Of a stretch of DNA of 35,817 bases, positions 6,891-14,453 are shown piece after piece. The notes under the pieces are model-generated. The model ran no database searches and was not told where the DNA came from. It saw only the letters and a list, made by a program, of their open reading frames with translations. The position numbers and the translations under genes are program-made. The stretch is from NCBI GenBank assembly GCA_017522065.1, contig JAFXAD010000008.1, positions 1 through 35,817 of the forward strand, read 5' to 3'. Position 1 is the stretch's first letter; each line of letters starts with the position of its first letter. The DNA is from Bacteroidales bacterium. GTDB lineage: Bacteria > Bacteroidota > Bacteroidia > Bacteroidales > P3.

Positions 6891-8090
6891 TTAAAAATAT
6901 ATCTTCACCTCACATTTATCGCTACATTCCTCAAGTAATTCATTCATCGTTTTCCGCAAAATCGGGTGTCTAAAATCAGGTATTATCTGCGCCAGGGGCT
7001 GCAGCACAAAGCGGCGTTGTTGCATTCTGGGGTGTGGCAGCACCAGTCTGTCGTTTTCAACCACGTCACTATTATAGAATATCAGATCAATGTCTATCGG
7101 ACGAGAGCTATACGAGCGCTGCTCTGCTTTCGAATCTTTTTTTGCGATGTCCTCCGGCCTCACGCGACCCAGATCCTTCTCAATCTCCAGTGCCAGGTCC
7201 AGCACCGTACTGGCATCCAAATCGGTATCCACCACCAGCGCCTGATTCAGGAAACTCTGTTCTGCTTCGAACCCCCACGGTTCGGTCTCGTAAATCGACG
7301 AAGCAACCGATACGGTCCCTATTCTGTTGGCAATCTCGCGTATAGCCATCATCAGCAACGCCAGCCTGTCGCCTTGGTTGCCACCTATGAGGAGCACCAC
7401 GCTGTTGTTCCGCCAGCGTCCCCTGTATGTACGATTCAGGTCTTGCTCCGCAAGCATACCCAGAAAATCATCCCTGTCTATCTCCTTTGCTCCCAGCGAT
7501 GCCAAGTGCGATGTGTAGAGCTGAGCGTCGACAAATCGGAATCCATGCAAAAGGGCAAACTCGACCATTCGTGCAAAAGCCACCTTCGAAGCGTCCGTAA
7601 CCTTATGGAACATCGACTCGCCACAGAAATAGTCGCTCACGCTTACACCATACAGTCCTCCCACCAGTTCGCCGTCCATGAATGTCTCGAACGAATGTGC
7701 GAAGCCTGCCTTGTGCAACTCGCAGTAGTGCTCGATGAAATTGTCCGTTATCCAGCTGGAGCCGCATTCCGCCTTGCGTTCCACCTTGCTGCAAGCCTCC
7801 ATCAACTGCCTGAAACAAGTGTCCACCCTCACCTCCATCCGTTTCGACTTCAGCAATCTCGTCAGGCTCTTCGAACATCTGAACTCCTTAGGAAACAGCA
7901 CCATCCTCCGCTGCGGCGAGTACCAGTAGGGTGTGCCCTCCTTGTCGTCGTACCAGGGAAAGATACCCATATAATAGGCATTCAGCAGCCATTCCGGACT
8001 CATGCCGCCTCCGAAAGCCAGGAAACCGTCAGGCTCACTGAGTCGCGGGTCTGGGAAGCCTACATTGTCTTTATCCAAAAAATAGTACAT
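6891..8090 (-). CDS. aat/folK: Fusion of leucyl/phenylalanyl-tRNA-protein transferase and HPPK
   Basis: One uninterrupted 399-residue frame holds two enzymes. Residues 1-226 are Aat: FPDPRLSEPDGFLAFGG, WLLNAYYMGIFPWY (35-47), the FMDGELVGGLYGVSVSDYF core (137-155) and FVDAQLYTSHLASLGA. Aat transfers Leu or Phe from tRNA to proteins with N-terminal Arg/Lys, marking them for ClpS/ClpAP. Residues about 228-399 are 6-hydroxymethyl-7,8-dihydropterin pyrophosphokinase (folate synthesis): GGNQGDR (236-242), ETEPWGF, FLNQALVVDTDL, RPIDIDLIFY (330-339) and LPHPRMQQRRFVLQPLA. All key HPPK motifs are intact, including the two Asp of DxD that bind magnesium. There is no linker to speak of: Aat's terminal RGRWRN runs straight into HPPK. 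The two activities are unrelated, so the fusion probably reflects loss of a stop between neighbours. Two separate genes joined by an assembly error is the alternative. Confidence 0.9.
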   Translation of the reverse strand: MYYFLDKDNVGFPDPRLSEPDGFLAFGGGMSPEWLLNAYYMGIFPWYDDKEGTPYWYSPQRRMVLFPKEFRCSKSLTRLLKSKRMEVRVDTCFRQLMEACSKVERKAECGSSWITDNFIEHYCELHKAGFAHSFETFMDGELVGGLYGVSVSDYFCGESMFHKVTDASKVAFARMVEFALLHGFRFVDAQLYTSHLASLGAKEIDRDDFLGMLAEQDLNRTYRGRWRNNSVVLLIGGNQGDRLALLMMAIREIANRIGTVSVASSIYETEPWGFEAEQSFLNQALVVDTDLDASTVLDLALEIEKDLGRVRPEDIAKKDSKAEQRSYSSRPIDIDLIFYNSDVVENDRLVLPHPRMQQRRFVLQPLAQIIPDFRHPILRKTMNELLEECSDKCEVKIYF

Positions 8091-8104
8091 ACAGCGTCAT
8101 TATC

Positions 8105-8140
8105 AAACAAACAAAAGCCCCGACCTTATTGCCGAGGCTT
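8105..8140 (-). terminator. Terminator after the small lipoprotein gene
   Basis: On the minus strand AAGCCTCG and CGGGGCTT pair as an 8-bp stem with one G-U wobble (8140-8115). They are followed by TTTTGTTTGTTTG. It lies 30 nt after the stop of the lipoprotein gene and just upstream of the aat/folK start. Confidence 0.6.
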
Positions 8141-8169
8141 CTGTTGACGTGTTTTCAGAAAACCTTTTT

Positions 8170-8604
8170 TTATTTCTGTTTGGTAAGCACAACGGTATGG
8201 CCTTCCTCGGTGAAGGTCAGCTTGTCGTCTTCGATGGTGAAGTTGAGTGTGCTTTCATGACCGTCCTCATCCTTGGCAGTCATAGTGCCAGCTCCCTTGC
8301 CGTCGTAGGTGTAGGTGAAATCAACAGTATCGTCCATGCCGAGCATCTCAGCGATTTCAGCATCGGACATTCCGAGGGCGGCAAACATCTGGCGCAGTTC
8401 GTCGGTCATAACCAAGTCAACACTCATCTTGCCTGCAGTTTCGGTAGTGAATTCCACTGTGACATCAGCCGTGATGGTTATGCCCTCTTCTGTTTCAGAG
8501 ATTTGGCCAACCCACTTCGTTCCGGTAAGGTCTTTGTCTTTCGAGCATGCGCTCATACCTATCATGACGAAAGTCATAATGGCAACATAGAGAAATTTCT
8601 TCAT
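8170..8604 (-). CDS. Small lipoprotein, lipocalin-like fold possible
   Basis: A 144-residue protein with a lipoprotein signal (MKKFLYVAIMTFVMIGM followed by SAC, Cys20). The rest is a series of short beta-strand-like segments (TKWVGQI, ITADVTVEF, MSVDLVM, DFTYTYDG, GTMTAKDED, LNFTIEDDKLTF, VVLTKQK). These are interrupted by a helical, acidic segment, LRQMFAALGMSDAEIAEMLG. The pattern GTKWVG at the start and a late DDKLTF strand resembles the small lipocalin-like lipoproteins common in Bacteroidales, but this is a fold guess only. Monocistronic: a terminator follows and a repeat-rich gap precedes it. Ligand and role are unknown. Confidence 0.8.
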   Translation of the reverse strand: MKKFLYVAIMTFVMIGMSACSKDKDLTGTKWVGQISETEEGITITADVTVEFTTETAGKMSVDLVMTDELRQMFAALGMSDAEIAEMLGMDDTVDFTYTYDGKGAGTMTAKDEDGHESTLNFTIEDDKLTFTEEGHTVVLTKQK

Positions 8605-8650
8605 AATTGATTAGTTTTAATTGGTTAATAAAAGGGTTTGATTTAAAGCT

Positions 8651-8686
8651 TTTTCGTTTTCGTTTTCGTCTTCGTTTTCGTTTTCG
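8651..8686. repeat. (TTTTCG)6 microsatellite
   Basis: Six tandem hexamers of TTTTCG, the fourth being TCTTCG, lie 47 nt upstream of the small lipoprotein start. A related TTTTCGTTTTCGTACGAAG tract recurs at 8997-9016 next to the glnA stop. The gap 8605-9017 has no gene: it holds this tract and the two 118-bp repeats. Confidence 0.9.
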
Positions 8687-8732
8687 TACCGAAGGCCTTC
8701 GTGTTGGTTTTAGTGATGATAAAATAATAAAG

Positions 8733-8850
8733 TAAAATGATAACTGCGTCAGCATTTTCGCCGTCGGCGAAATAATCTACAAGATTTACAAGATCTCGCG
8801 AGCGTTGCGAGCAGGAGATTATTGAGCGTATGGTTTCACCTTATTATTTT
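8733..8850. repeat. 118-bp direct repeat, copy 1
   Basis: Matches 8883-9000 with one mismatch (C8837 versus T8987). Inside are the near-perfect palindrome TTTCGCCG-T-CGGCGAAA and the inverted pair AATAATCT / AGATTATT, which encloses CTCGC / GCGAG and a doubled ACAAGAT. Copy 1 is further flanked by AAAATAATAA (8721-8730) and TTATTATTTT (8841-8850), a perfect 10-bp inverted repeat. It looks like a structured, possibly mobile, non-coding element. No gene is seen within it. Confidence 0.95.
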
Positions 8851-8882
8851 ACGATTTTTTAATTGTTAATTGATTAAGTTTT

Positions 8883-9000
8883 TAAAATGATAACTGCGTC
8901 AGCATTTTCGCCGTCGGCGAAATAATCTACAAGATTTACAAGATCTCGCGAGCGTTGCGAGCAGGAGATTATTGAGCGTATGGTTTTACCTTATTATTTT
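8883..9000. repeat. 118-bp direct repeat, copy 2
   Basis: Second copy of the element at 8733-8850, in the same orientation and 150 nt further on. It ends 17 nt before the glnA stop codon. The left 10-bp flank seen at copy 1 is missing here. On the minus strand it would be part of the glnA 3' UTR. Confidence 0.95.
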
Positions 9001-9017
9001 TCGTTTTCGTACGAAGT

Positions 9018-10523
9018 TTATCCGCAGTGGAGGAAAGTCTTCACCAGTTCCAGAGTCTTTTCCGGATCATTGCCTATTTCGGCACGCAAATTGCGGTCAT
9101 TGAATGAGCGGAGGTCCTTGATGATACCGTCGATGAGCTGCGGGGCGAACACACCCTGAGCCTCGTATACGGCGCGGTCTCTTTCAAGGATGTCGGCACT
9201 GGCGGCGCAGCTGTCGGGCAGCGTATCCAGACGTTTCAACACATCCTCATGCTCGAAGATGTTGACGCTTACGTAGCGGTCCTTGGCATACTGCACAGCA
9301 TTCTCCATTTCGAATCCATGTCGGGCTGCGACAGTCATTCCTGCCAGCAGCAAGTATACATTGGCGCTGCCGTCGGGAGTGCGCAGTTCAATGGTTTGCT
9401 TGTGGCTGAAATCGACCCCCTCTTTAGGTTCGAGCGGGTTGCAGTGAGCCATCATGTTGCCGCTGCCCTTGGTCCAGCCCAGCGGCACGCGTACCATGGC
9501 GCTGCGGTTGCGGTCACCCCAGCAGATGTTGGTAGGAGCCTCCTGATGAGGCACCAGACGGAAGTAGCTCGTGGGATTGGTATCGCCAAAGGCCGTGAGC
9601 GATCCTGCCAGGCTGAGTATACCTGCGATGGTCTTGTGTGCCACCTCGGTAAGGCCGTTCTCGCCGACATACATATTCTTGCCGTCCTTGCTGACGCGGG
9701 TGTGGATATGCATACCGCTGCCGGCTTTGCCGACAGTGATTTTAGGAGCAAAAGTCACAGTGATGCCATATTCGTGGCCCAATTCACGCATAATCCATTT
9801 GGCTATAACCAACTGGTCGGCAGCATCCTCGAGATAAGTCGGCAGGAACTCAATCTCGTTCTGCTCGTACATCGTGTCACCCACGGTGAAGTTACCCACT
9901 TCGCTGTGGCCATACTTTATCAGGCCGCCACATTCAGCTATGAGCTTCATGGCATGTGTGCGGAAATCCTCGAATTTGCAGAACGGCATCGAAGCATGGT
10001 ATCCGCGCTGGTCGGCGGGAAGGTAGTCGTCCTGCTTGTCGGCAATGACGTAGTACTCCAATTCGCCCATCACCTCAAACTCCATGCCGCCCGTAGCCTT
10101 GCGGAAAGCCTCGCCAGCCTTGTGCAGCGTGTATTCGGGGGCCATCTCGAAGGGCTCGCCATCCTTGGTATAGAAATTGCAGAGGATGTCGAGAGTAGGA
10201 ATCTCTGCAAACGGGTCGATGAAAGCTGTGCGGAATCTGGGTATCACATACAGGTCGGAGCTGCCGGCCTCGAGGAACGGGAAGAGGCTCGATCCGTCCA
10301 CACGCTCGCCCGAAGTGAGCACGTCGCGGATGTGGTCGTAGCTGTTGATGACAAAATTCAGCGTCTTCAGGCGTCCATCGTGAGCCATATAGCGGAACTT
10401 CACCATTTCGATATCCATCTCTTCTATCACACGCATCATGTCGTCGCGAGTGAACTGGCTTGCCGGTTTCTGCAGAAAGGCGACAAGTCTGTTAGGGTTT
10501 AATTTATAGCTATTTGCATTCAT
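9018..10523 (-). CDS. glnA: Glutamine synthetase
   Basis: A 501-residue enzyme that makes glutamine from glutamate, ammonia and ATP. Recognisable blocks are DGSSLFPF near residue 77, EVMGELEYYVI (metal-binding Glu), YEQNEIEFLPTYLEDAADQ, GSGMHIHTRVS (the conserved GxGxHxH strand), WGDRNRSAMVRVP (Arg residues binding substrate) and TIELRTPDGSANVYLLLAG. It belongs to the shorter dodecameric type rather than the type III enzyme of about 730 residues also found in Bacteroidetes. I do not see the usual GSI adenylylation Tyr motif, so control by adenylylation is unlikely. It is transcribed alone from a promoter at about 10560, and its 3' end runs into the 118-bp repeats. Confidence 0.93.
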   Translation of the reverse strand: MNANSYKLNPNRLVAFLQKPASQFTRDDMMRVIEEMDIEMVKFRYMAHDGRLKTLNFVINSYDHIRDVLTSGERVDGSSLFPFLEAGSSDLYVIPRFRTAFIDPFAEIPTLDILCNFYTKDGEPFEMAPEYTLHKAGEAFRKATGGMEFEVMGELEYYVIADKQDDYLPADQRGYHASMPFCKFEDFRTHAMKLIAECGGLIKYGHSEVGNFTVGDTMYEQNEIEFLPTYLEDAADQLVIAKWIMRELGHEYGITVTFAPKITVGKAGSGMHIHTRVSKDGKNMYVGENGLTEVAHKTIAGILSLAGSLTAFGDTNPTSYFRLVPHQEAPTNICWGDRNRSAMVRVPLGWTKGSGNMMAHCNPLEPKEGVDFSHKQTIELRTPDGSANVYLLLAGMTVAARHGFEMENAVQYAKDRYVSVNIFEHEDVLKRLDTLPDSCAASADILERDRAVYEAQGVFAPQLIDGIIKDLRSFNDRNLRAEIGNDPEKTLELVKTFLHCG

Positions 10524-10554
10524 TTTTTATTCGTTTTAGAAGTTTTTGGGGATG

Positions 10555-10562
10555 CAAAGATA
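10555..10562 (-). promoter_or_regulatory. -7 box of the glnA promoter
   Basis: On the minus strand 10562-10555 reads TATCTTTG, matching TAnnTTTG exactly, 32 nt before the glnA ATG (10523). The -33 region is T-rich without a clean TTTG. Confidence 0.6.
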
Positions 10563-10645
10563 CAAATAAAAAAGAATAAAAAGCTGTAAACTAAAAAAAT
10601 AATTTCCATCACAATAATCTGTCACTCCTATCGTTATTTATTTTT

Positions 10646-10760
10646 GGTAATCTCTAAAATTCGTTTAATTAGCGTTTTGTTAGCAAAACAAATTTCTAAA
10701 TATCAATTCGTTTAATTCGTACAATTCGCCGTTTTAAATAATTATTAGAGGTGCTCTTTT
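10646..10760. repeat. Dispersed repeat family B, single-unit copy
   Basis: Begins GGTAATCTCTAAAATTCG and ends ATTATTAGAGGTGCTCTTTT. In between is one 47-bp unit (10659-10705) with the palindromic core GTTTTGTTAGCAAAAC. The same sequence recurs at 23751-23955, with three units, and at 35666 to the right window edge. It fills the 293-bp gap between the divergent glnA and pepP genes, and its end is 57 nt from the pepP start. Confidence 0.9.
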
Positions 10761-10816
10761 GTGCACGAAAACTATGGCACGGGAACGAAAACAATAAGAT
10801 TAAAAAAATATACATC

Positions 10817-12205
10817 ATGTTCAAGAAAGAAACTTATATCGCACGCCGCGAGCAGCTCCGCAAGGACGTAGGACACGGCCTTATCATCATCCAGGGCAAC
10901 CACGAGGCTCCCTGCAACTACACCGACAATACCTACTGGTTCCGCCAGGACAGCACTTTCCTCTATTTCTTCGGCCTGCAACGCGAAGACCTGATAGGAG
11001 TGCTCGACTGCGACAACGGCAAGGATTACCTTTTCGCCAACGACTACGACATAGACGACATCATCTGGACCGGTCCCCTCCCCAGCGTTAAGGACCTCGC
11101 AGCCTCCGTCGGTGTCGAAAACAGTGGCGACCTGTGTGCTCTGCAAAAACTCTGCACCAAGACAATAGGCGAAGCACGCAAAATACACTACCTGCCCCCC
11201 TATCGCTCCGACAACATGCACCAGATGAGCGAGCTGCTCGGCATCAGCTACAATGCCGTGACTCGCTACGCCTCCATGCAACTCATCAAGGCTTGCGTGA
11301 AGCAGCGCAGCATCAAGAGCGACGAGGAAATCGCCGAAATCGAGAAGGCTATTGCAACAGCCTACAATATGCACGTCGGTGCCATGAAGATGGCTATGCC
11401 CGGACGCTATGAGTACGAGCTGGCCGGATTTATGGAAGGCGAGGCTTGGAAAGGCAACGGCCCCGTCAGCTTCCCCGTCATCATGACCATCCACGGCGAG
11501 ACGCTACACAACCACGGACACAACAACAAGCTGGTCGAAGGACGTATGCTCGTCATGGACGCCGGATGCGAAACGGCAATGAACTACTGCAGCGACATTA
11601 CCCGTTCCGTACCTGTCGGAGGACGCTACAACGAACGTCAGAAAGCTATCTACGAAATTGTTCTCAACGCCAACCTCGAGGCCATCCGCGTCTCGCGCCC
11701 CGGCATCACCTATCAGGAGGTGCACACCGCCGCCAGCCGCATACTGGCACAGGGCTATAAGGACCTCGGCATACTGCGTGGCAACCTCGACGACATCGTC
11801 GCCAACGGTGCCCACAGCCTGCTGATGCCTCACGGCCTGGGCCACATGATGGGCCTCGACGTACACGATATGGAAAACTACGGCCAAATCAACGTGGGCT
11901 ACGACGACGAGACACGCCCCAGCGACCAATTCGGTCTCGGCAGCCTCCGCTGCGGCCGACGCCTGCAACCCGGCTTTGTCATCACCGACGAACCCGGATG
12001 CTACTTCATCCCTGCCCTCATCGACAAATGGCGCGCCGAAGGCACCAATAAGGACTACATCAACTTCGACGAGTTGGAGAAGTGGAAAGACTTCGGCGGC
12101 ATCCGCATCGAGGACGATATCCTGATCACCGACAACGGATGCCGAGTCCTCGGCAAGCCCATACCAAAGACCGTCGCCGAAATCGAAGCAACGATGAATA
12201 GCTGA
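10817..12205 (+). CDS. pepP: Xaa-Pro aminopeptidase (M24B)
   Basis: A 462-residue metallopeptidase that removes N-terminal residues preceding proline. Residues about 1-135 form the aminopeptidase P N-domain (LIIIQGNHEAPCNYTDNTYWFRQDS, quoted in part: YTDNTYWFRQDSTFLYFFG). The pita-bread catalytic domain carries the dinuclear metal ligands: MDAGCE, YCSDITRSVPVGG, HGLGHMMGLDVHD, TDEPGCYF and GGIRIEDDILIT, all intact. The ATG at 10817 is chosen over an upstream in-frame TTG at 10751 because homologues begin close to FKKETYIARREQL. No signal peptide, so cytoplasmic. Monocistronic, with a good terminator after it. Confidence 0.93.
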   Translation: MFKKETYIARREQLRKDVGHGLIIIQGNHEAPCNYTDNTYWFRQDSTFLYFFGLQREDLIGVLDCDNGKDYLFANDYDIDDIIWTGPLPSVKDLAASVGVENSGDLCALQKLCTKTIGEARKIHYLPPYRSDNMHQMSELLGISYNAVTRYASMQLIKACVKQRSIKSDEEIAEIEKAIATAYNMHVGAMKMAMPGRYEYELAGFMEGEAWKGNGPVSFPVIMTIHGETLHNHGHNNKLVEGRMLVMDAGCETAMNYCSDITRSVPVGGRYNERQKAIYEIVLNANLEAIRVSRPGITYQEVHTAASRILAQGYKDLGILRGNLDDIVANGAHSLLMPHGLGHMMGLDVHDMENYGQINVGYDDETRPSDQFGLGSLRCGRRLQPGFVITDEPGCYFIPALIDKWRAEGTNKDYINFDELEKWKDFGGIRIEDDILITDNGCRVLGKPIPKTVAEIEATMNS

Positions 12206-12225
12206 GAACGGTAAACTGAAATGTT

Positions 12226-12276
12226 AAAACGGAGAACTGAAGGCCATTTTACGGCAAACGGTTCTCCGTTTTTTTT
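12226..12276 (+). terminator. Terminator after pepP
   Basis: AAAACGGAGAAC (12226-12237) and GTTCTCCGTTTT (12261-12272) form a perfect 12-bp stem, followed by T residues to 12276. It is followed 47 nt later by the convergent fcl stop. Confidence 0.85.
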
Positions 12277-12322
12277 CGTCACAGTTATGACGTTCTGCGG
12301 AATCCAATAGGTCGTTTCCCCT

Positions 12323-13405
12323 CTATTTGTCCAGGTACCAAGCGTACAACTGCCTGATTCCTTCGCCAAGTTCCACTGTATGATGCCAGCCGAGGCGGTG
12401 CAGTCGCGAGGGGTCGGTAAGCTTGCGAGGGGTGCCGTCGGGCTTGGAGGGGTCGAAGTGGATTTCACCACGGTAGCCGACGGCAGCAGCGACCATTCGC
12501 GCCACGTCGGCAATGGTGTGTTCGATTCCAGTACCTACATTGACGAAGTTGGTGCTCTCGACGCGGACTTCGCCAGCGACAAGGTCGGGACCGTCGGCAT
12601 CGACGTTTTCAAGCATATAGACACATGCCGATGCCATATCCTCACTCCACAAGAATTCGCGCAGCGGTGTGCCGGTGCCCCATAGGGTCAATGAAGTTTT
12701 CTGAATATTATATTTTGAATTCAATATATATGTAATCTCCGAAATATCGCCATCGGCATTGATGCCTTCAACAGGCCGGTGGCGCAAATCGTGCCGTAAG
12801 GCCGCTTCATCATTATCCATCAAGCATTTGGCCAGATGTATTTTCCTTATCATTGCCGGCAGGACATGCGAACCTACGAGGTCAAAATTGTCGTTCGGAC
12901 CATACAGGTTGGTGGGCATCACGGCAATATAGTTGGTGCCGTACTGACGGTTGAAGGCATGGCACATCTTCATACCTGCTATCTTGGCAAGGGCGTAGGC
13001 CTCATTGGTGGTCTCGAGGGCCGAAGTGAGAAGGCTCTCTTCCGGCATGGGCTGAGGTGCCAAACGTGGATAGATGCATGTACTGCCAAGAAAGAGTAGT
13101 TTCTTTACATTGTGGCGATAGGCTTCGCCTATGACATTCTGTTGGATCTGGAGGTTCTGGAAGATGAAGTCCGCCGGTCGGGTCGAGTTGGCCATGATGC
13201 CTCCCACAAGGGCAGCAGCGAGCACTACGACTTCGGGACGCTCGCTGTCGAAAAATCTGCGTACCGCCACAGGATCCATCAAGTCGAGCTCGTTGTGTGT
13301 TCGACCTATAAGGTTGTTGTAGCCTTTCTGACTGAGCAGACTCCAGATAGCCGAACCCACAAGTCCGCGGTGACCGGCAACATATATTTTGTCATTCTTT
13401 TCCAT
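12323..13405 (-). CDS. fcl: GDP-L-fucose synthase
   Basis: A 360-residue SDR-family enzyme. It epimerises and reduces GDP-4-keto-6-deoxy-D-mannose (made by the adjacent Gmd) to GDP-L-fucose with NADPH. It has the cofactor motif GHRGLVGSA (11-19), GSTCIYP (107-113) and the catalytic YALAK (Tyr137, Lys141). [19 protein letters not shown] and [16 protein letters not shown] are hallmarks of this enzyme. Its start overlaps the end of gmd by 14 nt, so the two are translated in tandem. Residues 223-238 are encoded by an unusually AT-rich patch around a GAATTC palindrome. It is the last gene of the long minus-strand sugar cluster. Confidence 0.95.
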   Translation of the reverse strand: MEKNDKIYVAGHRGLVGSAIWSLLSQKGYNNLIGRTHNELDLMDPVAVRRFFDSERPEVVVLAAALVGGIMANSTRPADFIFQNLQIQQNVIGEAYRHNVKKLLFLGSTCIYPRLAPQPMPEESLLTSALETTNEAYALAKIAGMKMCHAFNRQYGTNYIAVMPTNLYGPNDNFDLVGSHVLPAMIRKIHLAKCLMDNDEAALRHDLRHRPVEGINADGDISEITYILNSKYNIQKTSLTLWGTGTPLREFLWSEDMASACVYMLENVDADGPDLVAGEVRVESTNFVNVGTGIEHTIADVARMVAAAVGYRGEIHFDPSKPDGTPRKLTDPSRLHRLGWHHTVELGEGIRQLYAWYLDK

Positions 13406-14453
13406 CTCGTACCTTTTTCATGTCGTGTTCGACCATTATTCGCACAAGGTCTTGGAAACTGGTCTTCTGCGGGTTCCAGCCGAGTCGGGTGCGAGCCTTG
13501 GTGGGGTCGCCGAGCAGCTGCTCGACCTCTGCGGGACGGAAGAAACGCGGGTCGACAGCAACAAGGGTGCGTCCACTGCGGGAGTCGATGCCCTTCTCTT
13601 CGATGCCATGGCCTTCCCACCGCAGCTCGATGCCGGCATAGTGGAATGCCAGTTGGACGAACTCGCGCACGCTGTGGTTCTCGCCGGTGGCGATGACGTA
13701 GTCCTCTGGCTCGGGCTGCTGCAGCATGAGCCACATACATTCTATATAATCTTTGGCATAACCCCAGTCGCGACGGGCATCGAGATTGCCGAGATAGAGG
13801 CAATCCTGTATGCCACAGGCTATACGGGCAGCGGCGAGGCTGATCTTGCGAGTGACGAAGTTCTCGCCGCGACGTTCGCTCTCGTGGTTGAAGAGGATGC
13901 CGTTGACGGCATACATGCCGTAGGACTCGCGGTAGTTCTTGACAATCCAGAAGCCGTACTGCTTAGCCACACCGTAGGGCGAGCGCGGATAGAAGGGTGT
14001 CGTTTCGGTTTGCGGTATTTCCTGCACCTTGCCATAGAGTTCCGATGTCGATGCCTGATAGATGCGGCAACGGTCGACCATATTTAGTATTCGCACCGCT
14101 TCGAGCAAACGGAGACAACCGACGGCATCGACCTCAGCAGTATATTCCGGCACATCGAAGCTGACCTTCACGTGGCTTTGAGCTGCGAGGTTATATATCT
14201 CGTCGGGCTGCACCTCCTGCAAAATCCTGATCAGCGAGCTGCTGTCGGTCATGTCGGCATAGTGGAGGTCGACAAGACGCTTCTTGTGCATGTCGCGCAC
14301 CCATTCGTCGAGGTAGAGGTGCTCGATGCGCCCGGTGTTGAATGAAGATGAACGGCGTAGCAATCCGTGTACTTCGTAGCCTTTGTCGAGCAGGTACTCG
14401 GCGAGGAAGGAGCCGTCCTGTCCGGTGATACCTGTTATGAGTGCTTTTTTCAT
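13392..14453 (-). CDS. gmd: GDP-mannose 4,6-dehydratase
   Basis: A 353-residue SDR enzyme converting GDP-D-mannose to GDP-4-keto-6-deoxy-D-mannose. Seen: [15 protein letters not shown] (8-22), the [18 protein letters not shown] block typical of Gmd, the STSELYGK active-site segment, and the catalytic YGVAKQYGF with Tyr and Lys. [15 protein letters not shown] and [12 protein letters not shown] are also conserved. The start overlaps the stop of the upstream membrane dehydratase as ATGA, and the gene overlaps fcl at its end. With fcl it gives the complete two-step GDP-fucose route. The mannose-1-phosphate part of the pathway must be encoded elsewhere. Confidence 0.96.
   Translation of the reverse strand: MKKALITGITGQDGSFLAEYLLDKGYEVHGLLRRSSSFNTGRIEHLYLDEWVRDMHKKRLVDLHYADMTDSSSLIRILQEVQPDEIYNLAAQSHVKVSFDVPEYTAEVDAVGCLRLLEAVRILNMVDRCRIYQASTSELYGKVQEIPQTETTPFYPRSPYGVAKQYGFWIVKNYRESYGMYAVNGILFNHESERRGENFVTRKISLAAARIACGIQDCLYLGNLDARRDWGYAKDYIECMWLMLQQPEPEDYVIATGENHSVREFVQLAFHYAGIELRWEGHGIEEKGIDSRSGRTLVAVDPRFFRPAEVEQLLGDPTKARTRLGWNPQKTSFQDLVRIMVEHDMKKVRDGKE

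Noticed and set aside
8733-9000. CRISPR-like repeat pair
   Set aside because: Only two long copies (118 bp), no regular spacers and no cas genes.
9249-10502. 417-codon plus-strand frame opposite glnA
   Set aside because: Antisense shadow of a clear glutamine synthetase; low-complexity Val/Ala/His-rich product.
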